DNA from: an uncultured Alphaproteobacteria bacterium
GTDB lineage: Bacteria > Pseudomonadota > Alphaproteobacteria > Rickettsiales > CAIJLX01
DNA: 33,305 bases
Direction of reading: 5' to 3'
Assembly: GCA_903821695.1 (NCBI GenBank)
Contig: CAIJLX010000061.1
Span: forward strand, 1-33,305
Position numbers and translations under genes: made by a program. Shown here piece by piece: positions 24,363 to 31,654 of the stretch; position 1 is the stretch's first letter, and each line of letters starts with the position of its first letter. Under the pieces are notes generated by a model. The model searched no databases. It was not told the origin of the DNA and worked only from the letters and a program-made list of their open reading frames with translations.

Positions 24363-25867
24363 CAGACCACCACAGGTTTGAGCTGTAATGCGTTGGCGAG
24401 TTTGTGGAAGCGTTTTTGTACGGCGTCGCCATAGAGCGCGGCGAAGGATGTTTTTAAAATCTCGAGTTGTAGTTTTTGTTGTTTAATGGAAATGGTGGTG
24501 ACGTTTAATACGCCTGCGCCGCCGCCGGAAATATTGTAACCCAGCCGCATCGAAAGCCCGATGATGCGCGCTTTATGGATGGTTTTGCGGTCTAGCAATG
24601 TTAGTGCATTGCGATAAATTTCTTTGTGCTCACCGCTGTGATAACGGTGGAAAATGCAGAGCGCGAGGAACATGCGTTCAGAGTGATTGAGCGCGACAAA
24701 CTGCGCATCCAACACCCAACGGAAGGCGATTTCGCCGCGATATTCGGTGTGTTCATACCACGCGAGGCGCAGCAAAATGCAGGCGGCTAAACGTAGGCGC
24801 GCGAACTCTGGTGATTCTTTGGGGAAGAGTGGCTGCATCCAATTGAACAGATCATGGCCGTAATGGCTCCAGGTATCGGTGTTATCGGGCGAGAGATGGC
24901 GGATGATATCGGCGCAGGCGGCAATGAGCGGGTCTTCTTTTTGGATGGTGCTGGGGAGCATACCATATAAAAAACCTTCGCGGATGCCGTATACGGAAAA
25001 GATGACATCCTTTGGTTTGCCATACGCGAGGATGCGTTCGCCGACTTGTGCGGTGAGGCTTAATGTTTCAGCGCGTTTGCCGGCTTCGGGGTGAATCTGG
25101 GCGAGTTTGGCGGGCGATGTTTCCGCGACACGACCTAATAATTCGCGCCATTCCTTTGCGGGGATCCGGTAATCATGCAAAATTTTGACGGGATATTTTT
25201 TCTTATCCATGAATAATTTTGCCAGCGTACGGAAACCACCACCGACGGCATAAAATGTTTTGTCTTCCATTTTTTTAAGCAGCGGATGCGCTTTCAAATA
25301 GGAATCAATAATCAGTTTTGAATTTTTCTGATCTTTCGGCCCGCCCATCAAGCGCAATGGCCCGATTGGGAAACTAACGCCAGATTGCAATTTGCCTTTG
25401 CTCACAGGTGTAAGCTCTAAACTACCGCCACCCAAATCTCCGGATACGCCATCGGCTTTATAAAATGAGGAAAGAATGCCGAGGCCAGCATATTTCGCTT
25501 CCTCTTCACCTGTCAAAATCGTCACTTTAATTTTATGGGTGCGCTCTAATCCGGCGGCGAATTCCTGCCCATCATCCGCATCGCGCACAGCGGAAGTCGC
25601 GAGCACGATAATATGTTCAACTTTCATCGTCCGAATCAACCGCACATAACGCGCGATCGAATGTTCCGCCAGTTTGCGGCCTTCTGCATGCAGCTTGCCC
25701 GTTTTTTCGAGATCGCGCGCGAGCCCGCACAATCTTTTCTCGTTAAACAGCGGCATCGGCATCCGCTTCAACCCATCATACACCACCATCCGCACTGAAT
25801 TAGAGCCGATATCAATCACGGCAATTTTATCGTTCGCGGTTAAGGGAAGTGTGCTGAGCCATTTCAT
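24362..25867 (-). CDS. ppx: Exopolyphosphatase / GppA-type phosphatase
   Basis: A 501-residue protein of the Ppx/GppA family, which releases phosphate from polyphosphate or hydrolyses pppGpp. The ASKHA-fold motifs are clear: AVIDIGSNSVRMVVYDG (phosphate loop), ATSAVRDADDG, ILTGEEEAKYAGLG (catalytic Glu) and SGDLGGGSLEL. The C-terminal helical region resembles the HD-like domain of Ppx. The two activities cannot be separated by motif. The ATG at 25867 begins a tight minus-strand operon through dnaE. A Pho-box promoter lies 140 bp away but points the other way. Confidence 0.92.
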   Translation of the reverse strand: MKWLSTLPLTANDKIAVIDIGSNSVRMVVYDGLKRMPMPLFNEKRLCGLARDLEKTGKLHAEGRKLAEHSIARYVRLIRTMKVEHIIVLATSAVRDADDGQEFAAGLERTHKIKVTILTGEEEAKYAGLGILSSFYKADGVSGDLGGGSLELTPVSKGKLQSGVSFPIGPLRLMGGPKDQKNSKLIIDSYLKAHPLLKKMEDKTFYAVGGGFRTLAKLFMDKKKYPVKILHDYRIPAKEWRELLGRVAETSPAKLAQIHPEAGKRAETLSLTAQVGERILAYGKPKDVIFSVYGIREGFLYGMLPSTIQKEDPLIAACADIIRHLSPDNTDTWSHYGHDLFNWMQPLFPKESPEFARLRLAACILLRLAWYEHTEYRGEIAFRWVLDAQFVALNHSERMFLALCIFHRYHSGEHKEIYRNALTLLDRKTIHKARIIGLSMRLGYNISGGGAGVLNVTTISIKQQKLQLEILKTSFAALYGDAVQKRFHKLANALQLKPVVV

Positions 25868-25916
25868 GGTTTAAAGTCATAAACCACTCACTTCCTATCA
25901 GCAAACCACATTTTGT

Positions 25917-26005
25917 CCCCCTCCCCTTGAGGGAGGGGTTAGGGGAGGGGTGTTTTTATACAGAAATCCCCTCACCCCGGTCCTCACCCTCAAGGGGAGA
26001 GGGGG
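25917..26005. repeat. Large imperfect G/C-rich inverted repeat
   Basis: The left arm CCCCCTCCCCTTGAGGG (25917-25933) pairs with CCCTCAAGGGGAGAGGGGG (25987-26005), with a two-base difference. Between them lie further G4/C4 blocks around a TTTTTATACAGAAAT centre. This resembles the dispersed intergenic palindromes found in many proteobacteria rather than a gene. Runs of GGGG could also form quadruplexes. It sits upstream of ppx and just before the Pho box. Confidence 0.65.
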
Positions 26006-26008
26006 AAA

Positions 26009-26042
26009 CTGTCATAAAACTGTAACAATCTTCTCTTAAAAT
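26009..26042 (+). promoter_or_regulatory. Pho box plus -10: PhoB-type promoter toward the ACP-like gene
   Basis: CTGTCATAAAACTGTAAC (26009-26026) fits the PhoB box: two 7-bp direct repeats (CTGTCAT, CTGTAAC) with a 4-bp A-rich spacer. Ten bases later comes TAAAAT (26037-26042), a plausible -10, and no -35 hexamer is needed. This geometry equals that of PhoB-activated promoters, with transcription to the right. The predicted 5' leader of the ACP-like mRNA would be about 130 nt. Regulation of ppx from the same box is possible but its orientation disfavours it. Confidence 0.65.
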
Positions 26043-26068
26043 GCTGTTTATACATGCTTCATAGATTT

Positions 26069-26153
26069 GTAGACACCGTCGGTGTCGAGGAAGCTACAGG
26101 GTTCGCACTCTTACATTGTCAGAAGGTTTTCACCTTCGGCTAGAGTTGCGAAC
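26069..26153 (+). promoter_or_regulatory. Structured 5' leader of the ACP-like gene
   Basis: Three stems can be drawn: GACACC-GTC-GGTGTC (26072-26086), bounded by GTAG/CTAC; a 10-bp stem with one bulge between GTTCGCACTC (26101-26110) and GAGTTGCGAAC (26143-26153); and, nested in it, GAAGGT-TTTC-ACCTTC (26122-26137). The stems lie between the Pho-type promoter and the ribosome binding site GAGGAAG (about 26170). I match no known riboswitch or RNA family. It may be a regulatory leader or an sRNA. Confidence 0.4.
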
Positions 26154-26180
26154 GAAAATTTCTCCGTTTGAGGAAGAATA

Positions 26181-26582
26181 ATGAAAAAGATGGGGCTGAA
26201 AAATGAAGTTTCCTCGCGCAAAGAACAAAAGCCAAAGGCAGTGGCAAAAAAGAAAAATGAAGAGAAAAGCAAGCATCTGCGGCTGGTGGTCGTCCCAGAT
26301 ATTGTACCTTTTCCTGTCGATCAAAGGCGAGAAGAAATCTTCCGCTACATGGAAGATTTAATCGAGAAGGATCGGGGGAAGGCGGTTAACATTTCTGCAG
26401 AGACCAATCTCCTGGGAGAGTTTGGGTTAGACAGTGTTGATACACTGTCGCTGTATATGCAGCTGGATCGCCAATTCAAAGTCCACTTGTTGTACGAAGA
26501 GGCGTTGAGCAAAATGACTAAGGCCGGCGACCTCGCTGATCTTGTTATTAAAATAATCCAAGAAAAAAAATCGCAACCCTGA
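26181..26582 (+). CDS. Acyl-carrier-protein-like protein with a basic N-terminal extension
   Basis: A 133-residue protein. Residues about 52-130 form an ACP domain: helix I (RREEIFRYMEDLI), ETNLLGEFGLDSVDTLSLYMQL with the phosphopantetheine-attachment Ser in DSVD, then a helix III/IV region ending AGDLADLVIKII. Canonical AcpP is about 78 residues and acidic. Here some 45 residues precede it, very Lys/Arg-rich (NEVSSRKEQKPKAVAKKKNEEKSKH). The ribosome binding site GAGGAAG is good. No ketosynthase or acyltransferase gene lies beside it, so it is a stand-alone, specialised carrier. The partner pathway is unknown; the Pho box suggests lipid or envelope change under phosphate limitation (inference). 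Confidence 0.75.
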   Translation: MKKMGLKNEVSSRKEQKPKAVAKKKNEEKSKHLRLVVVPDIVPFPVDQRREEIFRYMEDLIEKDRGKAVNISAETNLLGEFGLDSVDTLSLYMQLDRQFKVHLLYEEALSKMTKAGDLADLVIKIIQEKKSQP

Positions 26583-26586
26583 AAAC

Positions 26587-26631
26587 ACAACGGCCTGACA
26601 TCTGCATCCAGCAGAAACGTCAGGCCGTTGT
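26587..26631. terminator. Strong bidirectional hairpin terminator
   Basis: A perfect 13-bp stem, ACAACGGCCTGAC (26587-26599) with GTCAGGCCGTTGT (26619-26631), and a 19-nt loop. It lies between the convergent ACP-like gene (stop 26582) and lipoprotein gene (stop 26642). On the minus strand GTTTTC follows the stem; on the plus strand CGTTTG. It probably serves both. Confidence 0.85.
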
Positions 26632-26641
26632 CGTTTGTGGG

Positions 26642-26863
26642 TTATTTATTTGTCGGAACGAGGCACTGTCTGTGAATGGTGTCTTCGCATTCAAGGCGGC
26701 AGCTTTCGTACATCACATTGTCTTTATCATAACGCACGCCGCATAATTGTTTCGTCATGCAATCGGTCATCAGCATGGGGAAATTATGGCAATCTTGTTT
26801 GTTAAACGAATATTGGTGAGAGCAAGCAGTGAGAAAGAGAAGCGATAATATGAGATATCGCAT
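26642..26863 (-). CDS. Small Cys-rich lipoprotein
   Basis: A 73-residue protein beginning MRYLILSLLFLTACSHQY. LTAC is a lipobox, so processing should leave a lipidated Cys14. The mature part has six further cysteines (QDCHNF, TDCMTKQLC, ESCRLEC, RQCLV), enough for three disulfides in the periplasm. No family is recognised. It starts 3 bp after the AlaC-like gene and is the last gene of that minus-strand operon, before the shared terminator. Confidence 0.7.
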   Translation of the reverse strand: MRYLILSLLFLTACSHQYSFNKQDCHNFPMLMTDCMTKQLCGVRYDKDNVMYESCRLECEDTIHRQCLVPTNK

Positions 26864-26866
26864 ATT

Positions 26867-28054
26867 TTATTTCTTCATGAACTCTTTGAGATTGCGCATC
26901 GCTTGCCGTGTGCGTTGGCGGTTTTCGATCATGGCGAAGCGGACATGGGTATCTCCATATTGTCCAAAGCCTATGCCGGGGGAGACAGCTATTTCTGCCT
27001 CATTGAGCAGCATTTTCGAAAATTCGAGCGAGCCTAAATGGCGATATTTTTCAGGGATGGGCGCCCAAACGAACATGCTGGCTTTTGGTTTTTCAACCAT
27101 CCAGCCCGCCGTATGCATACCTTCCACCAATACTTCCATGCGGTTTTTGTAAAGTTCGCGGGTGGTTGCTACGCAATCTTGTGGGCCATTAAGCGCAGCA
27201 GTTGCGGCGACTTGAATCGGGGTAAAAGTGCCGTAATCGAGATAGGATTTAATTTTTTTCAATGCGCCGACGAGTTCTGGATTGCCCGCTGCAAAGCCGA
27301 CGCGCCAACCGGCCATGGAATAAGTTTTGCTGAGTGTCGTGAATTCGATTGCGATTTCGCGGCCGCGTTTGGTTTGCAAAATGGATGGCGGCGGGTTGCC
27401 ATCGAAATAAATTTCGCAATAAGCGAGGTCGGAAATGATCCAGATATTATGTTCAATGCAGAACTCAACCACTTCCTCGTAAAACTCGAGCGTCGCGGTT
27501 TCGGTGGTTGGATTGCACGGATAATTGAGCACCAATACGCTTGGTTTTGGGTTGCAATCTCGCACCGCGCGTTTGAGCTCTTTCATCAAATCAAACGGCT
27601 CTGGCGAATTTAAATCTTTCGCAAGATACCAGACTGCCGCTTCGGATAAAATGAAGCCATATGGGTGAATTGGGTAGCTTGGGTTTGGCACAATGATAAC
27701 GTCACCTGGACGGGTGATTGCTTTTGCGAGTGATGCTAGGCCTTCTTTCGAGCCGATGGTGCAGACGACTTCTTTATCAGGATCAAGCTGAACATTAAAA
27801 CGACGATCATAATAAGCGGCGAGGGCTTTGCGCAGGCCTTTGATGCCTTGGCTGATGGAATAACCGTGGGCGGTTCCATCTTTCGCGGTTTCGATGAGTT
27901 TGTCGACAATATGCTGTGGGGTTGGGGAGTCTGGATTGCCCATGCCGAAATCGATCACATCCCTGCCTTCTGCGCGCGCGCGGGCTTTGATTGTGTTTAC
28001 TTCAGCAAACACATAGGGCGGCAGGCGAGAAATGCGATAAAATTCACGTGACAT
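26867..28054 (-). CDS. alaC: Class I/II aminotransferase, AlaC-like
   Basis: A 395-residue PLP enzyme of fold type I. It begins MSREFYRISRLPPYVFAEVN and contains DFGMGNPDSPTP, a typical AlaC/YfdZ N-terminus. NYPCNPTTETA, ISDLAYCEIYFDG (PLP-pyridine Asp and Tyr) and the Schiff-base lysine in TTLSKTYSMAGWRVGF are present. AlaC makes alanine from pyruvate and glutamate; the related DapL (LL-diaminopimelate aminotransferase) is the main alternative. Here AlaC fits better by the N-terminal motif. It follows the Pro-rich lipoprotein gene by 8 bp. Confidence 0.85.
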   Translation of the reverse strand: MSREFYRISRLPPYVFAEVNTIKARARAEGRDVIDFGMGNPDSPTPQHIVDKLIETAKDGTAHGYSISQGIKGLRKALAAYYDRRFNVQLDPDKEVVCTIGSKEGLASLAKAITRPGDVIIVPNPSYPIHPYGFILSEAAVWYLAKDLNSPEPFDLMKELKRAVRDCNPKPSVLVLNYPCNPTTETATLEFYEEVVEFCIEHNIWIISDLAYCEIYFDGNPPPSILQTKRGREIAIEFTTLSKTYSMAGWRVGFAAGNPELVGALKKIKSYLDYGTFTPIQVAATAALNGPQDCVATTRELYKNRMEVLVEGMHTAGWMVEKPKASMFVWAPIPEKYRHLGSLEFSKMLLNEAEIAVSPGIGFGQYGDTHVRFAMIENRQRTRQAMRNLKEFMKK

Positions 28055-28062
28055 AAATTTGA

Positions 28063-29532
28063 CTAACGATGAGTGGCGTAGCGGTTTGCGGGCAGTAAAT
28101 CAACTGTCGCGGGCGTTGGCGCACGTAAATATTCTGGGCGGGTTTCGATCGCTCGGTCCATTTTGTCGATTACAATCGCCTGTGGTTCTGGGGCAGGGGC
28201 GGGTTCCTCAATCACAGGTGTAGGTGTGGGTTCGGCAATCACAATGGTGGGGGCAGGCTCTGCGATTTTTTCGGGCTGAGGGGTTGGGGTTGGCGCAGGA
28301 ATAGTGGCAGGCATCGCGATTGCTTTGTGCGGCAGTGTTTCTTCTTCCGTTACAGCAGTTGCGGGCGCAGGTTTTGGGTCTTCAGCGAGTTGCGACCAAT
28401 CTGTGATGGTCGCTCTTTGTTTTTGGGCAGCATCACGGTATGATTCTAGTTCCTGTGTGGTCTGCTGCATTTCTTGCATATTTTTATTATAGCCTTGGGG
28501 CTCAGGGATGCTCGAAAGGCTGGGGTATGGGCTTGCTTCGCTATCGCCAAACCAACTGCCAATTTCTTCGGAAGCACTATCTACAAAACCTAGGAAACCA
28601 GTACGTCTTTCTGGTTTTTCTTCGGTTAAAATAGCCGCCATTTCTTCCATTTTTGGCTCAGGATTTTCGAGCACTGGCTCCGTAAATGGCAGAGACGGTG
28701 CACTGCCTTGCGGCGCAGGCGCTTGGCGTTGCATTTCGAGGCGTCTTAAACCTTCAGCAGGATCAGGTCCTCCCGGACCTTGGCCTGCAGCGGGTGCAGG
28801 TGGGAATCCTGGTGGTGGAGGGGGCATTGCGCCAGGCGGTGGCATGTCCGGCGGTGGCGGGAAGCCCGGAGGAGGCGGAAATTCCCCCTGTCCGGAAGAA
28901 GCTTCGCCTTGTTGAGGGCGTGGCGGAGGTGGGGGAGGAAACCCTCCACCTTGTTGGCCAGAAGAGTTTTCACCTTGATAACCTTGTTGGTGGCGAGGTG
29001 GTGGATAGCCACTTCCTTGTTGGCCGGAAGAATTCGCATCTTCACCCTGTTGACCACGTGGAGGTGGTGGGGGTGGGAAACCTTCGCCTTGGCCTGAAGA
29101 ATTATCATCTTGAGCGCCTTGCTGGCGGCGAGGAGGTGGCGGTGGTGGATAACCAGTGCCGGAGGAATTATCTTCAGCTCGTTGTGGTTGATAGTGTGAG
29201 CCATCATTTTGCGGTGGGAAAGGTGGATAGCCTTGTGGCTGCTGTTGCTGCACGAATTGGGGGCGCATCCGCACATCGCCTGGCGCGAGAGGCTCTGGGC
29301 TTTGGCTTGCATTGCCAGGGATTTTCATGCGGCGCGGGGCACGGTTTTGTTGAGGCTGGTCATTATAAGGTTGTGCTTGCGGTTGTGGCGGGGTTGCCTG
29401 CTTTTCGCTATCCGAGGAATCATTATAAGTCGGCATGTGGCTGCCGATGGCGTCTGCTTGGCGCATATACCAATCGCAGCTGGTGAGGCTGGTGGTGAGG
29501 AGTGCGGCGAGCAGAAGTTGGCGATTTTTCAT
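28063..29532 (-). CDS. Pro/Gln-rich lipoprotein with FPPPPPP-type repeats
   Basis: A 489-residue protein. The signal MKNRQLLLAALLTTSLTSCDWY contains an LTSC lipobox. Residues about 40-270 are Pro/Gln/Gly-rich with at least four tandem units of about 25 residues of the form NSSGQ...GFPPPPPPRxQQGE, and FPPPPGFPPPPDMPPPG after them. A linker (EEKPERRTGFLGFVDSASEE) and a Gln/Glu coiled stretch (NMQEMQQTTQELESYRDAAQ) follow, then a Pro/Ala/Thr/Glu tail. It is probably an envelope-anchored extended stalk. The family is not recognised. AGGA lies upstream of the ATG (AGGATATATCCATG). Confidence 0.75.
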   Translation of the reverse strand: MKNRQLLLAALLTTSLTSCDWYMRQADAIGSHMPTYNDSSDSEKQATPPQPQAQPYNDQPQQNRAPRRMKIPGNASQSPEPLAPGDVRMRPQFVQQQQPQGYPPFPPQNDGSHYQPQRAEDNSSGTGYPPPPPPRRQQGAQDDNSSGQGEGFPPPPPPRGQQGEDANSSGQQGSGYPPPRHQQGYQGENSSGQQGGGFPPPPPPRPQQGEASSGQGEFPPPPGFPPPPDMPPPGAMPPPPPGFPPAPAAGQGPGGPDPAEGLRRLEMQRQAPAPQGSAPSLPFTEPVLENPEPKMEEMAAILTEEKPERRTGFLGFVDSASEEIGSWFGDSEASPYPSLSSIPEPQGYNKNMQEMQQTTQELESYRDAAQKQRATITDWSQLAEDPKPAPATAVTEEETLPHKAIAMPATIPAPTPTPQPEKIAEPAPTIVIAEPTPTPVIEEPAPAPEPQAIVIDKMDRAIETRPEYLRAPTPATVDLLPANRYATHR

Positions 29533-29541
29533 GGATATATC

Positions 29542-29721
29542 CTATTGATTAAAGCGGGGTGTCCGCTTTTTATCAAGTTCATATTCCTTTTTCTGGACAG
29601 TTTCTTTGCTATCGGTGAACATCTCTTTATAGCAAGGCAAGCTGGAGACATCGACATTTCCGCAACAGCCGCTTACTAACAATACCAGCAATGCTGCATT
29701 GCAAAATGTGAAAAAACGCAT
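29542..29721 (-). CDS. Small lipoprotein
   Basis: Starting at ATG 29721 (MRFFTFCNAALLVLLVSGCC), a 59-residue protein with lipobox VSGC. The mature part has CCGN, LPCYKEM and a Lys/Glu-rich tail (DSKETVQKKEYELDKKRTPRFNQ). A longer frame from 29802 would bury the signal peptide, so I prefer the internal start. It is 9 bp upstream of the Pro-rich lipoprotein gene, so it leads that operon and is divergent from phaC. No function is known. Confidence 0.6.
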   Translation of the reverse strand: MRFFTFCNAALLVLLVSGCCGNVDVSSLPCYKEMFTDSKETVQKKEYELDKKRTPRFNQ

Positions 29722-29793
29722 ATGTTCTCTGCTACTCTGAGTGATTCCAGAATCATACCATAAACCGTAAACCCAAGTAAACAGATTCCCCGT

Positions 29794-31569
29794 ATGGCAC
29801 AAAGCAATTACGATCCTGAAGCGTTTTCCAAGAATCTAGGCTTAGTTCTGGAAAAGATGCAGCGGGCCAGCGCTCAAATGGTGAGCCAGCAAGGCGAAAA
29901 CCCACCGGCTATGACTCCGCAGCCGGATGTCGCTGCCGCATTTTTTGAGGTGGGTGCGAAGCTGATGTCCAACCCCAAAGCGATGTGGGAAGCACAAGTT
30001 GAGCTCGCTAAGGAATATTTCGAGCTTTGGAAGCATACGATGAGCAAACTCGCCGGTGAAGAAACCGAGCCGCTCATTCGCCCGGCAGATCGCGATCGTC
30101 GTTTTAAAGATGCGGTGTGGGAAGAAAATGCGGCGTTTGATGCGTTGAAGCAGGCTTATTTATTAACCGGCGAATGGGTGCAAAAATTGGTGCATAATGC
30201 CGAAAATATTGACCCTAAAACACGGCAGAAGGTGGAGTTTTATACGCGCCAAGCCGTCGATGCACTGTCGCCTTCGAATTTCTTTGCGACCAATCCGGAA
30301 GTGTTGCGCGCGACGCTCGATAGCAATGGCGAAAACCTCGTTAAGGGGATGGATCATCTGCTGTCGGATTTGGAGCGTGGCAAGGGTATGCTGCAAGTTT
30401 CGATGAGCAATCCAGAGGCGTTTGAAGTGGGCCGCAACCTCGCGATTACGCCGGGGAAAGTGGTCTATCAAAACCCGATGATGCAGTTGATTCAATATGA
30501 ACCGACGACGGAAAAAGCGCATAAAGTGCCGCTGCTCATCATCCCGCCATGGATCAATAAATATTATATCCTCGATTTGAAGCCGGAAAATTCGTTCGTG
30601 AAATGGGCGGTGGCGCAGGGCTTCACTGTGTTTGTGATTTCGTGGGTGAACCCCGATGCCAAATTGAAAGATAAGAATTTTGAAGATTATATGCTGCAAG
30701 GCCCGCTTGCGGCATTTGATGCGATTGAAAAAGCGACCGGCGAAAAAGATGTGAATGTTATTGCCTATTGTTTAGGCGGTACGTTGATGTCGGCGACGCT
30801 CGCCTATATGAAAAACAAAAAGACGTCTGATCGCGTAAAATCGGTGACTTATTTCACCACGTTGACTGATTTTAAAGAAGCAGGCGAACTCGGCATTTTC
30901 ATCGATGAGCGGCAACTCGAAAACCTCGAAGAACGCATGAAAATCCAGGGTTATTATGATGGCCGCGAAATGGCGGCGATCTTTAATTCCCTGCGCGCGA
31001 ATGATTTAATCTGGTCGTTTGTGATCAATAATTATCTGATGGGTAAAGACCCGTTCCCATTTGATTTATTATTCTGGAACGCCGATTCCACACGTATGCC
31101 AGCCGCGATGCATAGTTTCTATCTGCGCAATATGTATCTGAAAAACAAATTGATCAAATCCGGTGGTATTCATATGTGCGGCGTGCCGATTGATCTTCAC
31201 GCCGTGGATACCCCAACCTTCATGCTTTCCACCCGCGAAGACCATATTGCGCCTTGGAAAAGCACGTTCGAAGCAACCAAATATTTCAAAGGCCATATTC
31301 ATTTCGTGCTCGCAGGTTCCGGCCACGTTGCAGGCGTCATCAACCCACCCGGCAAACCGAAATATCAATATTGGGTCAATGAAAATACCAAATCGACCGC
31401 CGATGAGTGGCTCAAAAAAGCCAAAGAATATCCCGGCTCCTGGTGGCCCCATTGGGCAGAATGGACCAAAAAATATTCCGGCCCACTAGCCCCCGCCCAC
31501 AAACCCGGCGACGGCAAACTCCGCATATTAGAAAGCGCACCTGGTAGTTACGTCAAGGTGCGTTCTTAA
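29794..31569 (+). CDS. phaC: Class I poly(3-hydroxyalkanoate) synthase PhaC
   Basis: Polymerises (R)-3-hydroxyacyl-CoA into PHA storage granules; 591 residues, the class I range. The N-terminal domain (residues 1-200) has WEAQVELAKEYFELWKHTM. The alpha/beta-hydrolase domain carries the lipase-like box YCLGGT with catalytic Cys near 325, Asp in STREDHIAPW and His in GSGHVAGVINPP. TFVISWVNPDA and the tail PGSYVKVR are typical. No phaE or phaA/phaB is in the window. The 72-bp gap to the divergent lipoprotein (29722-29793) should hold both promoters. Confidence 0.96.
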   Translation: MAQSNYDPEAFSKNLGLVLEKMQRASAQMVSQQGENPPAMTPQPDVAAAFFEVGAKLMSNPKAMWEAQVELAKEYFELWKHTMSKLAGEETEPLIRPADRDRRFKDAVWEENAAFDALKQAYLLTGEWVQKLVHNAENIDPKTRQKVEFYTRQAVDALSPSNFFATNPEVLRATLDSNGENLVKGMDHLLSDLERGKGMLQVSMSNPEAFEVGRNLAITPGKVVYQNPMMQLIQYEPTTEKAHKVPLLIIPPWINKYYILDLKPENSFVKWAVAQGFTVFVISWVNPDAKLKDKNFEDYMLQGPLAAFDAIEKATGEKDVNVIAYCLGGTLMSATLAYMKNKKTSDRVKSVTYFTTLTDFKEAGELGIFIDERQLENLEERMKIQGYYDGREMAAIFNSLRANDLIWSFVINNYLMGKDPFPFDLLFWNADSTRMPAAMHSFYLRNMYLKNKLIKSGGIHMCGVPIDLHAVDTPTFMLSTREDHIAPWKSTFEATKYFKGHIHFVLAGSGHVAGVINPPGKPKYQYWVNENTKSTADEWLKKAKEYPGSWWPHWAEWTKKYSGPLAPAHKPGDGKLRILESAPGSYVKVRS

Positions 31570-31580
31570 ATAATTTTTGT

Positions 31581-31644
31581 CATTTCGAACGAAGTGAGAA
31601 ATCTGAAGCACATGTCCTCAGATTTCTCACTGACGTTCGAAATG
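31581..31644. repeat. Intergenic inverted repeat with terminator potential
   Basis: ATTTCGAACGAAGTGAGAAATCTGA (as two arms: 31581-31606 and 31618-31644) forms a stem of about 24 bp with one irregularity, around an 11-nt loop. The TCATTTCGAACG...GAGAAATCT form recurs as a dispersed repeat in many bacterial genomes. It lies between the convergent ends of phaC and the stress-protein gene, so it likely acts as a bidirectional terminator. Confidence 0.7.
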
Positions 31645-31654
31645 GCGAATTCAA

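Noticed and set aside
26069-26153. A named riboswitch in the ACP leader
   Set aside because: No conserved core of a class I know could be matched; kept only as an unassigned structured leader.
28686-29486. A 266-codon plus-strand frame opposite the Pro-rich lipoprotein
   Set aside because: Shadow of repetitive proline codons; no recognisable motif or ribosome binding site.
29722-29802. Extended start of the small lipoprotein at 29802
   Set aside because: It would place 27 residues before the signal peptide and run into the phaC start; ATG 29721 gives a normal lipoprotein.
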